Shown: positions 57,361-64,000 of the stretch, piece by piece
How the letters are laid out: the number at the start of each line of letters is the position of its first letter
Numbering within the stretch: position 1 is the first letter of the stretch
Origin: Engelhardtia mirabilis
GTDB taxonomy: Bacteria > Planctomycetota > UBA1135 > GCA-002686595
NCBI GenBank assembly: GCA_007751255.1
Contig: CP036296.1
Span: forward strand, 6,138,001 to 6,202,000
Direction: 5' to 3'
Length of the DNA stretch: 64,000 nucleotides
The notes under the pieces: model-generated
What the model was told of the DNA's origin: nothing
The model's input: only the letters and a program-made list of their open reading frames with translations
Database searches by the model: none
Program-made: the position numbers and the translations under genes

Positions 57361-58878
57361 ATGCCCGTTCCCCAGCCCACCGCCGCCGACTCTCGGGCCT
57401 CTACTTGGGATGCCGTCCAGGGGACTTTCGACGTTGCCATCGTCGGGGGCGGCGTGGGCGGAGCGGCGGTCTTCAGCGAACTCGCGCGGCGGGGCTACCG
57501 CTGCCTGCTCGTGGACCGAGGCGACTTCGCCAGCGGAACGAGCCAGGCCTCAGGGATGCTCGTCTGGGGCGGCCTGCTGTACCTGCGGCGCCTTGAACTC
57601 GCGACGGTCGTTCGACTCTCGCGCGCTCGTGACGAACTACTGCTCACCGATTCACACGCCGTCCGAACGGCGGCCTTCCGCTTCTTCACACGCCCGGGCG
57701 GCCGACACCCCTGGATGGTCAGGGGAGCTCTGGAGGCCTACTGGTTGCTCGGCGCCGGCCGGCGGGGACGCCCCCGCCGGGGAGGAATGCCGGGGACCCG
57801 CGACGTCCTGGCCCCGGACCGCTTCGGCCGCTCCTACAGCTACGAGGAGGGCTACCTGGCGACCTCCGATGCCCGCTTGACCCTGGATTGGATCCTCGCC
57901 GCAAGCGATGGGGAGCGCGTCGCGATCAACCACGCCGAGCTGGTCGGTGCGGACCGCTCTGCAGGACGGCGCCCGTCTTGGGAGCTCGAGCTCGTCGACC
58001 GGCGGACGGGCCACGCTCGGACGGCCCGAGCCCGAACCCTCGTCGTCGCCGCCGGGGTCTGGGCCGACGACGTGGCGCGCCGCTGCCAGCTCGCCACGCG
58101 CCACCGGCACGTGTTCTCCAAGGGGGTCTACCTGGGTCTTCCGCGGCCGCAGGGGCTCGAGGAGTTCCTGGCCATCGACATGGGCCGCCACGGCGACACC
58201 CTGACCCTGACCCCTTGGGGGCCGATCGCGCTCTGGGGCCCGACCGAGACGGGTATAGAGACCATCGACGAAGGCCTCGCGCCCACGCGCGACGACGTCC
58301 GTTTCCTCCTGGACGCGGCCAACGAGAACCTCGCCGGACACTTCACCGGTGCCAATGTCGTCTCGCTGCGCTGCGGCATCCGGCCCCTCGCGGTGCCCGA
58401 CAGCTACGACCGCAAGGTCTACCCCCTGGATCTCTCTCGGCGCTGCGTCGTCGACGTGGACGCCGCGCGCGGGGGGCTGACGCTGTACGGCGGCAAGATC
58501 ACCTCCGCCCGCGACCAGGCGCGCCGGGCCGCCCACGCGATCGGGCGCCTGGTCGAGCCGACCGGGACGCCGGCGGCGGGGCGGACCACGGCCGATCCTC
58601 CGATCACGGACCTCGGCCTCGGCGGCCATGCGTCGCCGGTCGTCGACCCTGAGCACGCCCGCGATCACGAGTCCTGCGCGACCCTCGACGACTACCTGCG
58701 CCGGCGCACGACCATTGCCCAATGGATCCCTCGCTTGGGCTTGGGCCGTGCCGACGAGAATCGTGCGACCCTGCAGCGCGTGGCCGGGATCATCGAGGGC
58801 GCCGACCGGGCCAGCGCCGCAGTCGACGAACTCGCGGACCGGGCGCGGGCTCAAGACGACCTCCTGGGGCTGCTCTGA
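57361..58878 (+). CDS. FAD-dependent glycerol-3-phosphate dehydrogenase-like oxidoreductase
   Basis: A 505-residue flavoprotein. The dinucleotide-binding motif GGGVGG is at residues 29-34 in FDVAIVGGGVGGAAV, followed by CLLVDRGDFASGTSQASGML, which is the GlpD pattern including the conserved GTS region. Later marks include YLATSDARLTLDWILAA, VVAAGVWADDVA, LTLTPWGPIALWGPTET and TLYGGKITSARDQA, the GlpD-type C-terminal FAD contact. It is most like GlpD, which oxidises glycerol-3-phosphate to dihydroxyacetone phosphate, but the middle region is divergent, so a related substrate is possible. The next gene starts 20 bp on in the same direction. Confidence 0.83.
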   Translation: MPVPQPTAADSRASTWDAVQGTFDVAIVGGGVGGAAVFSELARRGYRCLLVDRGDFASGTSQASGMLVWGGLLYLRRLELATVVRLSRARDELLLTDSHAVRTAAFRFFTRPGGRHPWMVRGALEAYWLLGAGRRGRPRRGGMPGTRDVLAPDRFGRSYSYEEGYLATSDARLTLDWILAASDGERVAINHAELVGADRSAGRRPSWELELVDRRTGHARTARARTLVVAAGVWADDVARRCQLATRHRHVFSKGVYLGLPRPQGLEEFLAIDMGRHGDTLTLTPWGPIALWGPTETGIETIDEGLAPTRDDVRFLLDAANENLAGHFTGANVVSLRCGIRPLAVPDSYDRKVYPLDLSRRCVVDVDAARGGLTLYGGKITSARDQARRAAHAIGRLVEPTGTPAAGRTTADPPITDLGLGGHASPVVDPEHARDHESCATLDDYLRRRTTIAQWIPRLGLGRADENRATLQRVAGIIEGADRASAAVDELADRARAQDDLLGLL

Positions 58879-58898
58879 TTCCACCTTCCTGCGCCGCC

Positions 58899-60080
58899 AT
58901 GAAACCCACCGTCGACCTGCCCCACGAGCCCACCTGCGCCTGGCCGTTCTTCGACTCGGACGACGAGGCCGCGGTGCTGCGGATCCTGCGCGACGGCAAC
59001 GTCTCGACCCATCCGGTCATCCGCGAGCTCGAAGCCGACTGGGCGCGCTTCACCGGGCGCCGCCACGGCCTGGCCCACGCCAGCGGGACCGCCGGGCTGA
59101 TGGCGGCCTTCTTCGCCCTCGACCTGCAGCCAGGCGACGAGGTGCTCGTGCCGACGGCGACCTTCTGGGCTTCGGTCCTGCCGATGTTGTGGTTCGGGCT
59201 CGTACCCGTCTTCTGCGAGAGCGAGTCCGAGCGACTCGGCCCCTGTCCGGTCGACATGGCGCGCCGCATCACGCCGCGCACCCGCGCCATGGTGGTCGTG
59301 CACCTGTGGGGGCTGCCGGCGAAGATGAGCGAACTGCGCGCCCTGGCCGACCAGCACGGTCTCGCAATCGTCGAGGACGCCAGCCACACCCACGGCGCCA
59401 CCTGGCGCGGGCGGGCCTGCGGTTCCCTGGGGGACGTCTCGGTGCTCAGCCTGCAGGGCGACAAGCTCGCGCCGGCGGGCGAGGGCGGGATCCTGCTCAC
59501 CGACGACGACCAGATCCACGAGCGCGCGACCTGCCTGGGCGACATCACGCGGATCATCGAGCTGGACTCCGTCGCGCGGCGCTTCGCCGCGACGTCCTTC
59601 GGGGTCAAGACGCGCATCGCGCCGCTGTCGGCCGCGCTTGGCCGCTCGCAACTGGCGAAGCTGCCGGACTTGAACGCGCGCAGGAACGCCAACCACCGGC
59701 GCCTGTGCCTGGCGCTCGAGGCGCTCGGCTTCGAGACCTTCCTCGGCCCCGACCACGTGGAGCGGGTCTGGTTCGAGTTCATCGTCCGGCACCGCGACCC
59801 CGCGCGCGACGTCGACGCCCTGATCGAGCGGCTCACACGCGAGGGCTGCCGCGCCGCCGCGCCGCGCTATCCGCTGCTGCACCAACAGCCGTTCTTCGCC
59901 GAGGGCCACTGGCGTCAGATCGCGCGGGTGCCGTCGAGTGACGCGACGATGGCAGGCGTCGACGAGCTGGCCGACACCGCCCGCGAGAACCGCCGCCTGA
60001 TCCGGCTCCCGAACTTCCCCGGCCCCGACAACGGCATCGTCGACCAGTACGCAGAGGCCTTCGCCCGCGCCGTCGAATGA
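58899..60080 (+). CDS. DegT/DnrJ/EryC1/StrS-family PLP aminotransferase
   Basis: A 393-residue PLP enzyme; ATG 58899 matches the family N terminus (KPTVDLPHEPTCAWPFF). HASGTAGLMAAFFAL is the phosphate-binding loop region, VPTATFWASVLPML and VEDASHTHGATWRG carry the PLP ring contacts, and the Schiff-base lysine is K189 in LSLQGDKLAPAGEGG. Family members transaminate keto-sugars or related polyols for surface glycans and secondary metabolites. The gene is sandwiched between the GlpD-like oxidoreductase and a small membrane protein gene that overlaps it by 4 bp, so the three form one transcript. Confidence 0.88.
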   Translation: MKPTVDLPHEPTCAWPFFDSDDEAAVLRILRDGNVSTHPVIRELEADWARFTGRRHGLAHASGTAGLMAAFFALDLQPGDEVLVPTATFWASVLPMLWFGLVPVFCESESERLGPCPVDMARRITPRTRAMVVVHLWGLPAKMSELRALADQHGLAIVEDASHTHGATWRGRACGSLGDVSVLSLQGDKLAPAGEGGILLTDDDQIHERATCLGDITRIIELDSVARRFAATSFGVKTRIAPLSAALGRSQLAKLPDLNARRNANHRRLCLALEALGFETFLGPDHVERVWFEFIVRHRDPARDVDALIERLTREGCRAAAPRYPLLHQQPFFAEGHWRQIARVPSSDATMAGVDELADTARENRRLIRLPNFPGPDNGIVDQYAEAFARAVE

Positions 60081-60439
60081 AGCTGCGCCTGGCGAGTGCC
60101 GCACTGCACCTGACCCACCTGGCGGTGATCGGCTTCTCGACCCTGGGCTGGCTGTGGGCCCCCGCGCGGCCCTACCACTTGGCCCTGGCCGCGCTGATCG
60201 CTGCGTCTTGGTTCGTGCTCGGGCCGCTGGTCGGTCAGCCGGGGCTGTGTGCGGTGACCGCGGTGCAGCACCGCATCTGGGAGCGCCTGGCAGTCGAACG
60301 CCCGCAGAGCTACGTGGTCTTCCTGGTCGAGCTCGTCACCCGCCGCCCGGCGAACCCCGTCACCGTCGACCGCATGACCCAGGCAGTCTTCTACGCCACC
60401 ACCGTGGCCTCGATCGTGCTCTTCGCGACCGAGCACTGA
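60077..60439 (+). CDS. Small membrane protein, DUF2784-like
   Basis: A 120-residue protein with three predicted membrane helices (about residues 5-28, 32-50 and 97-116). WFVLGPLVGQPGLCAVTAVQ resembles the conserved PLTxxE-type core of DUF2784 proteins, though the match is partial. The ATG overlaps the aminotransferase stop (ATGA), so it is the last gene of that small operon. Its role is unknown. Confidence 0.7.
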   Translation: MKLRLASAALHLTHLAVIGFSTLGWLWAPARPYHLALAALIAASWFVLGPLVGQPGLCAVTAVQHRIWERLAVERPQSYVVFLVELVTRRPANPVTVDRMTQAVFYATTVASIVLFATEH

Positions 60440-60470
60440 GCGGACCGTTCGCTCCCCGTGCCGAACGCGC

Positions 60471-60506
60471 GCGGCGGCGTCCCCCGCATCGGAGGGACGC
60501 CGCCGC
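60471..60506. terminator. 13-bp stem terminator between convergent genes
   Basis: GCGGCGGCGTCCC (60471-60483) pairs perfectly with GGGACGCCGCCGC (60494-60506) around a 10-base loop. It lies between the plus-strand stop at 60439 and the minus-strand stop at 60547, so it can serve both. Confidence 0.75.
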
Positions 60507-60546
60507 GTCTCGATCGTCGCTCAGGGCCGAAGCGGCCCGGCCGAGC

Positions 60547-61788
60547 TCACTCCGCGATCGCCTCTTCTTCGGAGTAGCTCTTCTGCTCCTCGGTCGGGAT
60601 GTAGGGCTCGATGTGCGCGAGCTGCTCGGACTCCTTGATCAGGTTGCGCGCGATCACGAGGCGCTGGACCTGGTTGGTGCCCTCGTAGATCTGGAGGATC
60701 TTCGCGTCCCGGAAGCACTTGGCGATCGGGTAGTCCTCCATGAAGCCGTAGCCGCCGAAGATCTGCACCGCGTCGGTGGCGACCTCCATCGCCGCGTCGG
60801 TGGCGAAGCACTTCGCGATGGCCGCGTTCTTGGTGATGTTCTGCTCACCGGCGTCGACCGCGGCGGCGCAGGAGTAGACCAGCCAGCGCGCGGCCTGGGT
60901 CTTCATGGCCATGTTGGCCAGCATCTCCTGGACCATCTGGAACGAGGAGATCGGCTTGCCGAACTGGATGCGCTTGTTGGCGTAGACCGTGGCCAGCTCG
61001 AGCGAGCCCTGGGCCGCGCCGACGCCCTGGGCAGCGACGCCCGGACGGGCGTGGTCGAGGGTCATCATGGCGTGCTTGAAGCCCATCCCGGCGCGGCCGC
61101 CGAGTAGGTTCGCATGGGGTACGCGGACCCCATCGAAGTGCGTCTCCACCACCGGCACGGTGCGGATACCCATCTTGTCCTCGACCTTGCCGATGGTGAA
61201 ACCGTCGGTGCCCTTCTCGACCAGGATGGCGCTGATGCGGCGCGACTTGCTGGTCGGATCGGTGACGCAGAAGACGGTGTAGATGTCCGCCACGCCGCCG
61301 TTGGTGGTCCACTTCTTCTCGCCGCGGATGATCCAGTCGCCGTCCTTGCCGCCCTCTTGCTCGGCGCGCACGGCCAGGCCGCCCGCGTCGGAGCCGGCGC
61401 CCTTCTCGGACAGGCAGAATGCGCACAGCTTCTTGCCCTCGGCGACGAGCGGCAGCCATTTCGACTTCTGCTCTTCAGTGCCGCCCAGGACGATCGGGAA
61501 GGAGCCCAGGGCGTTGACCGCGAAGGCCACGCCGAAGCCCGAGTCGGCCCGCGCCAGCTCCTCGGTCACCATCGCCAGGGCGAGCACGCCGGCGCCCACG
61601 CCGCCGTACTCCTTGGGGATCCACGTCTTGAGCAGGCCGGCCTCGGCCACTGCCTGCATCGCTTCGTGGTTGTACTCCTGCGCCTTGTCGAACTTCGCCG
61701 CGTTGGGGCGGACGTGCTTCTCGGCGATCTCGCGGGCCTTGTCGCGGAGCTCGAGGGCGAGGTCCGAGAAGATGACGTTGTGGGGCAT
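60547..61788 (-). CDS. Acyl-CoA dehydrogenase
   Basis: A 413-residue FAD enzyme that introduces the alpha-beta double bond in acyl-CoA. AFCLSEKGAGSDAGG and WIRGEKKWTTNGG-type stretches (IIRGEKKWTTNGGVADI) form the FAD and substrate channel, QIFGGYGFMEDYPIAKCFRD binds FAD across the dimer (shown in full as a 20-residue stretch), and the catalytic base is E369 in ILQIYEGTNQVQR. This is the short/branched-chain or butyryl type by motif layout. It is a single-gene unit with a terminator behind it. Confidence 0.94.
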   Translation of the reverse strand: MPHNVIFSDLALELRDKAREIAEKHVRPNAAKFDKAQEYNHEAMQAVAEAGLLKTWIPKEYGGVGAGVLALAMVTEELARADSGFGVAFAVNALGSFPIVLGGTEEQKSKWLPLVAEGKKLCAFCLSEKGAGSDAGGLAVRAEQEGGKDGDWIIRGEKKWTTNGGVADIYTVFCVTDPTSKSRRISAILVEKGTDGFTIGKVEDKMGIRTVPVVETHFDGVRVPHANLLGGRAGMGFKHAMMTLDHARPGVAAQGVGAAQGSLELATVYANKRIQFGKPISSFQMVQEMLANMAMKTQAARWLVYSCAAAVDAGEQNITKNAAIAKCFATDAAMEVATDAVQIFGGYGFMEDYPIAKCFRDAKILQIYEGTNQVQRLVIARNLIKESEQLAHIEPYIPTEEQKSYSEEEAIAE

Positions 61789-61892
61789 GCTGGCTGGCTC
61801 CCCGGTCGAGCTCAGAGGGGGGACGACCGGTCGGGGTTCCTGTGGGGTCGTCGGGAACCGCGGGGGTCAGATCCGACGAGCAGAGCCCCGGA

Positions 61893-62669
61893 TCATAGCG
61901 CCTGGCGGGGCCCGGCTGACCGCGCGACGACCAGGAGGCGACCGGGTCCGAAGCCGGGGAGCGTCCGGGTCTCGATCAGGCGGGCTTCGTCGAAGCCCGA
62001 GGCCGCCAAGCGGCGCGAAATCTCGTCCCAGGTGTACAGGCGCAGGCGCTCGACCCAGGCCGCCACCGGATCCCGGCCGCGCTCGATCCGCACCCGCTTG
62101 ACCACGGTGGAGCCGCCCGCGAGTCGACGGCCTTCGCGCAGGGTCAGGCCGCCGACCCGCCGGACCGAGCGCGGCACCAGGCGCGCGGCCGTGTCATCGG
62201 GGTCGGGCAGGTCGAGCACCAGGCTGCCCCCGGGCCTCAGCACGCGGGCGAGTTCGGCCAGCACGGCCAGGTCGCCGTCCTCGCCGTGGTAGCCGAAGCT
62301 CGAGAAGAGCGACAGCACCAGATCCACGCGGCCGGGAGCCAGGGGCAGCCGACGCAGATCCGACCGCACCAGGGACGCTGTGGGCCTCCGCCGGCGGGCC
62401 TGGGCCAGGCGCGCCGCCGAGAGGTCCACGCCGACGCTCCGGAACCCTGCGCCCAACAAGGCCCCGAGGTGTCGCCCGGCGCCACAACCGGCGTCGAGAG
62501 CAAGTGGGGACTGCCCCTGCTCGGGCCCTCCCCCGGGGGGCCAACCGAGGACCCGAGTCAAGGATTGGAGTTGGACATTGGCCTCGAATGGCCCGCGGTG
62601 GCCATAGGCGACCTCGACCAGTGGGCCGAACGCGGCTCGGTACCAATCGTCACGGCGAGGGGTGGGCAT
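61893..62669 (-). CDS. Class I SAM-dependent methyltransferase
   Basis: A 258-residue protein. ATG 62669 gives MPTPRRDDWYRAAFGP, and the SAM site follows as ALDAGCGAGRHLGALLGAGF with the acidic end of strand 2 in VGVDLSAARLAQA. VLSLFSSFGYHGEDGDLAVL, LRPGGSLVLDLPDP and a C-terminal DEARLIETRTLPGF strand complete a Methyltransf_11/25-type fold. The substrate is not identifiable. It stands alone, 104 bp upstream of the acyl-CoA dehydrogenase start. Confidence 0.85.
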   Translation of the reverse strand: MPTPRRDDWYRAAFGPLVEVAYGHRGPFEANVQLQSLTRVLGWPPGGGPEQGQSPLALDAGCGAGRHLGALLGAGFRSVGVDLSAARLAQARRRRPTASLVRSDLRRLPLAPGRVDLVLSLFSSFGYHGEDGDLAVLAELARVLRPGGSLVLDLPDPDDTAARLVPRSVRRVGGLTLREGRRLAGGSTVVKRVRIERGRDPVAAWVERLRLYTWDEISRRLAASGFDEARLIETRTLPGFGPGRLLVVARSAGPRQAL

Positions 62670-63021
62670 GGCGGCAGTTGGCGCTTCGGGATGGCCCGGC
62701 GAGCTGGACGAGCGTAGGCAATCCGCGACCCACTCGGACCTGCTGCCCCGCCCCCGACGCTTCGCGGCCTGACGGCTAAATGACGTCGGCGACAACGCCC
62801 CCTTCCCCCCCCACCAAAGCGCGCTAGGCTCGCTGGAGACCCGCCCCCCCACGATCGGACCTCAGCTCGAGGCACCAACCTCGACCTGCCCCCCCGAATG
62901 GGCGGGGTAGGCTTCCACCGGACTCCTCGCTACCCGGATAGACGTCTATCCAGCCAGTGCTCGGCACACTGGCGCTGTCAGCAAATCTGACGGCCGACGA
63001 ACCTGCCAGACCCGCCTGCCC
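62670..63021. other. 352-bp divergent intergenic region
   Basis: No gene is supportable here. It contains several C-runs (up to eight), a perfect 16-bp palindrome at 62936-62951, and small hairpins CCAGTG/CACTGG at 62954-62972 and GTCAG/CTGAC at 62977-62991 just before the peroxidase gene. It should hold the promoters of the methyltransferase and the peroxidase. Confidence 0.55.
62936..62951. promoter_or_regulatory. Perfect 16-bp palindrome, candidate operator of the peroxidase gene
   Basis: GGATAGACGTCTATCC is a perfect inverted repeat without spacer, centred about 79 bp before the ATG of the di-haem peroxidase. That is a usual position for a dimeric repressor or activator site. No regulator gene in the window is an obvious partner. 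Confidence 0.5.
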
Positions 63022-64000
63022 ATGCAATTCATCAGCACAATCAACGCAGCCAACGCCGCGCGGAGTCTTCCGCTCGCGCTGATCGCCGCCGCCAGCCTCG
63101 CCGCCTGCTCCGGCGGAAACGGCGCCGTCGAAACTCCGCTCCAGCTCCAGATCGGATCAGTCGATCCTCAGTTGGCCCAGATCGACCTGGGGCGAAAATT
63201 CTTCTTCGACGAGCGCACCTCCGCACCGCAGGGAGTCTCTTGCGGCATGTGCCACAACCCCTCCAAGGGTTGGGGTGATGACCGCCCTCAGGGCAAGGGC
63301 GTGCAGGACCACACCCTCGCCGGTGACGTCGACGGTGACGGGATGCCTGACCACGAGGGCACCCTGGCCGTGGCCGGCAACTACTTCAAGACCATCCTGA
63401 CGCCGCGCAACACACCGACGATCTACAACGCGCACGTCTTCCCGAACATCTTCTGGGACGGGCGCGCCGGTGACCTGGTGCACCAGGCGCAGTTCCCCGT
63501 CGAAGCCGGGTTCGAGATGAACACGAGTTGGGACGCCCACGTGCTGCCGATGATCTCGGCCGACCCCGAGTACACCCAGCTCCTGACCGATGCCTACGGC
63601 GACGGGGCGGCGACGAAGCAGCGACTGATCGAGGCGATCGGCGCATACGAAGCCACCATCAGCGTCTTCGACACGCCCTTCGACGACTACGAGGCCGGCA
63701 AGCTCTACGCCCTGAACAAGCAGGAGAAGCGAGGCCACAAGGTCTTCTTCGGCAAGGGTGGCTGCTTCCAATGCCATCCGGCTCCGCTCCTGACCACCAC
63801 CGGCTACGCCAACACAGGCGTGCCGACTGCCGGCAGCTTCGCGCTGAACGGCGGCGTCGACCTGGGCCGCGGTGTGTACACGGACCTGACCCAAGATCCT
63901 CCGGTCGACATCGACAACCCCGCGGACTACGCCAAGTTCAAGATCCCGCAGCTCCGCATGGTTGGTGTCACGGGCCCCTACATGCATAACGGCGCCTTCT
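63022..64000 (+). CDS. MauG/cytochrome c peroxidase-like di-haem lipoprotein (3' end beyond window)
   Basis: The frame is open to the last base, so 326 codons of a longer gene are visible. ATG 63022 starts a lipoprotein signal (MQFISTINAANAARSLPLAL, then IAAASLAAC). LGRKFFFDERTSAPQGVSC leads into the first haem site C74-G-M-C-H78 and the second haem site is C248-F-Q-C-H252. TPRNTPTIYNAHVFPNIFWDG and RMVGVTGPYMHNGAF are typical of the MauG/CcpA superfamily. A DxDGDGMPDHEG loop (residues ~97-108) looks calcium-binding. It may reduce peroxide or oxidise a partner protein. It is only distantly similar to the MauG-like gene at 3217. Confidence 0.88.
   Translation, partial: MQFISTINAANAARSLPLALIAAASLAACSGGNGAVETPLQLQIGSVDPQLAQIDLGRKFFFDERTSAPQGVSCGMCHNPSKGWGDDRPQGKGVQDHTLAGDVDGDGMPDHEGTLAVAGNYFKTILTPRNTPTIYNAHVFPNIFWDGRAGDLVHQAQFPVEAGFEMNTSWDAHVLPMISADPEYTQLLTDAYGDGAATKQRLIEAIGAYEATISVFDTPFDDYEAGKLYALNKQEKRGHKVFFGKGGCFQCHPAPLLTTTGYANTGVPTAGSFALNGGVDLGRGVYTDLTQDPPVDIDNPADYAKFKIPQLRMVGVTGPYMHNGAF

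Overview
The window is 64 kb of GC-rich (about 70 %), gene-dense bacterial chromosome. The gene content fits a marine-type planctomycete (Planctomycetota): many lipoproteins with an LxxC lipobox, secreted proteins with LamG, beta-helix and carboxypeptidase-regulatory-like domains, an ECF sigma factor fused to an exported domain train, DUF3604/PHP and sulfatase-type hydrolases, PhoD-like phosphatase, MauG-like di-haem peroxidases and a bacterial alpha-2-macroglobulin. The phylum assignment is inferred from families and style, because no rRNA or tRNA gene is visible.

Layout. 1-9.7 kb: tail of a carboxypeptidase-regulatory-like protein, an unknown lipoprotein, a MauG-like peroxidase next to a YtkA-like lipoprotein with three CxC motifs, a large M14 carboxypeptidase and an overlapping sulfatase-fold lipoprotein. 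9.7-15.6 kb: the most unusual part. A QhpD/SCIFF-type radical SAM-SPASM maturase is followed 39 bp later by a Tat-signal protein built from 15 Asp-x-x-Cys repeats, then by a collinear 15-repeat second copy broken by a frameshift, an in-frame TAG and a Cys-to-Arg change; an M20 peptidase lies upstream. 15.7-35.8 kb: PhoD-like phosphatase, methyltransferase, alpha/beta hydrolase, a 1973-residue alpha-2-macroglobulin, a DUF2064 transferase, two tandem beta-helix proteins, a GT9 glycosyltransferase, an HExxH metalloprotease and a DUF3604 lipoprotein. 35.8-39.5 kb: a lower-GC LamG/DUF7619 gene sitting between two copies of a 103-bp direct repeat, apparently inserted between two formerly tail-to-tail genes.

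39.5-57 kb, all on the minus strand: ECF sigma/TM/carboxypeptidase-regulatory fusion, MFS transporter, HDOD-REC-GGDEF regulator with an adjacent Hpt protein, then a lipoate-dependent 2-oxoacid dehydrogenase cluster read as lipA, E1alpha, E1beta, E2, a second E1alpha, a PspC protein, lpdA and lipB. It makes the complex and its lipoyl cofactor together. A sigma-70 gene lies upstream. 57.3-64 kb: GlpD-like oxidoreductase, DegT/DnrJ-type aminotransferase, small membrane protein, acyl-CoA dehydrogenase, methyltransferase and the start of a second MauG-like peroxidase that runs off the window.

The best candidate for an undescribed system is the 10.5-14 kb locus: a radical SAM/SPASM enzyme plus a Tat-exported 15-repeat DxxC substrate, suggesting a protein stapled by up to 15 thioether (or similar) crosslinks in the cytoplasm and then exported folded.
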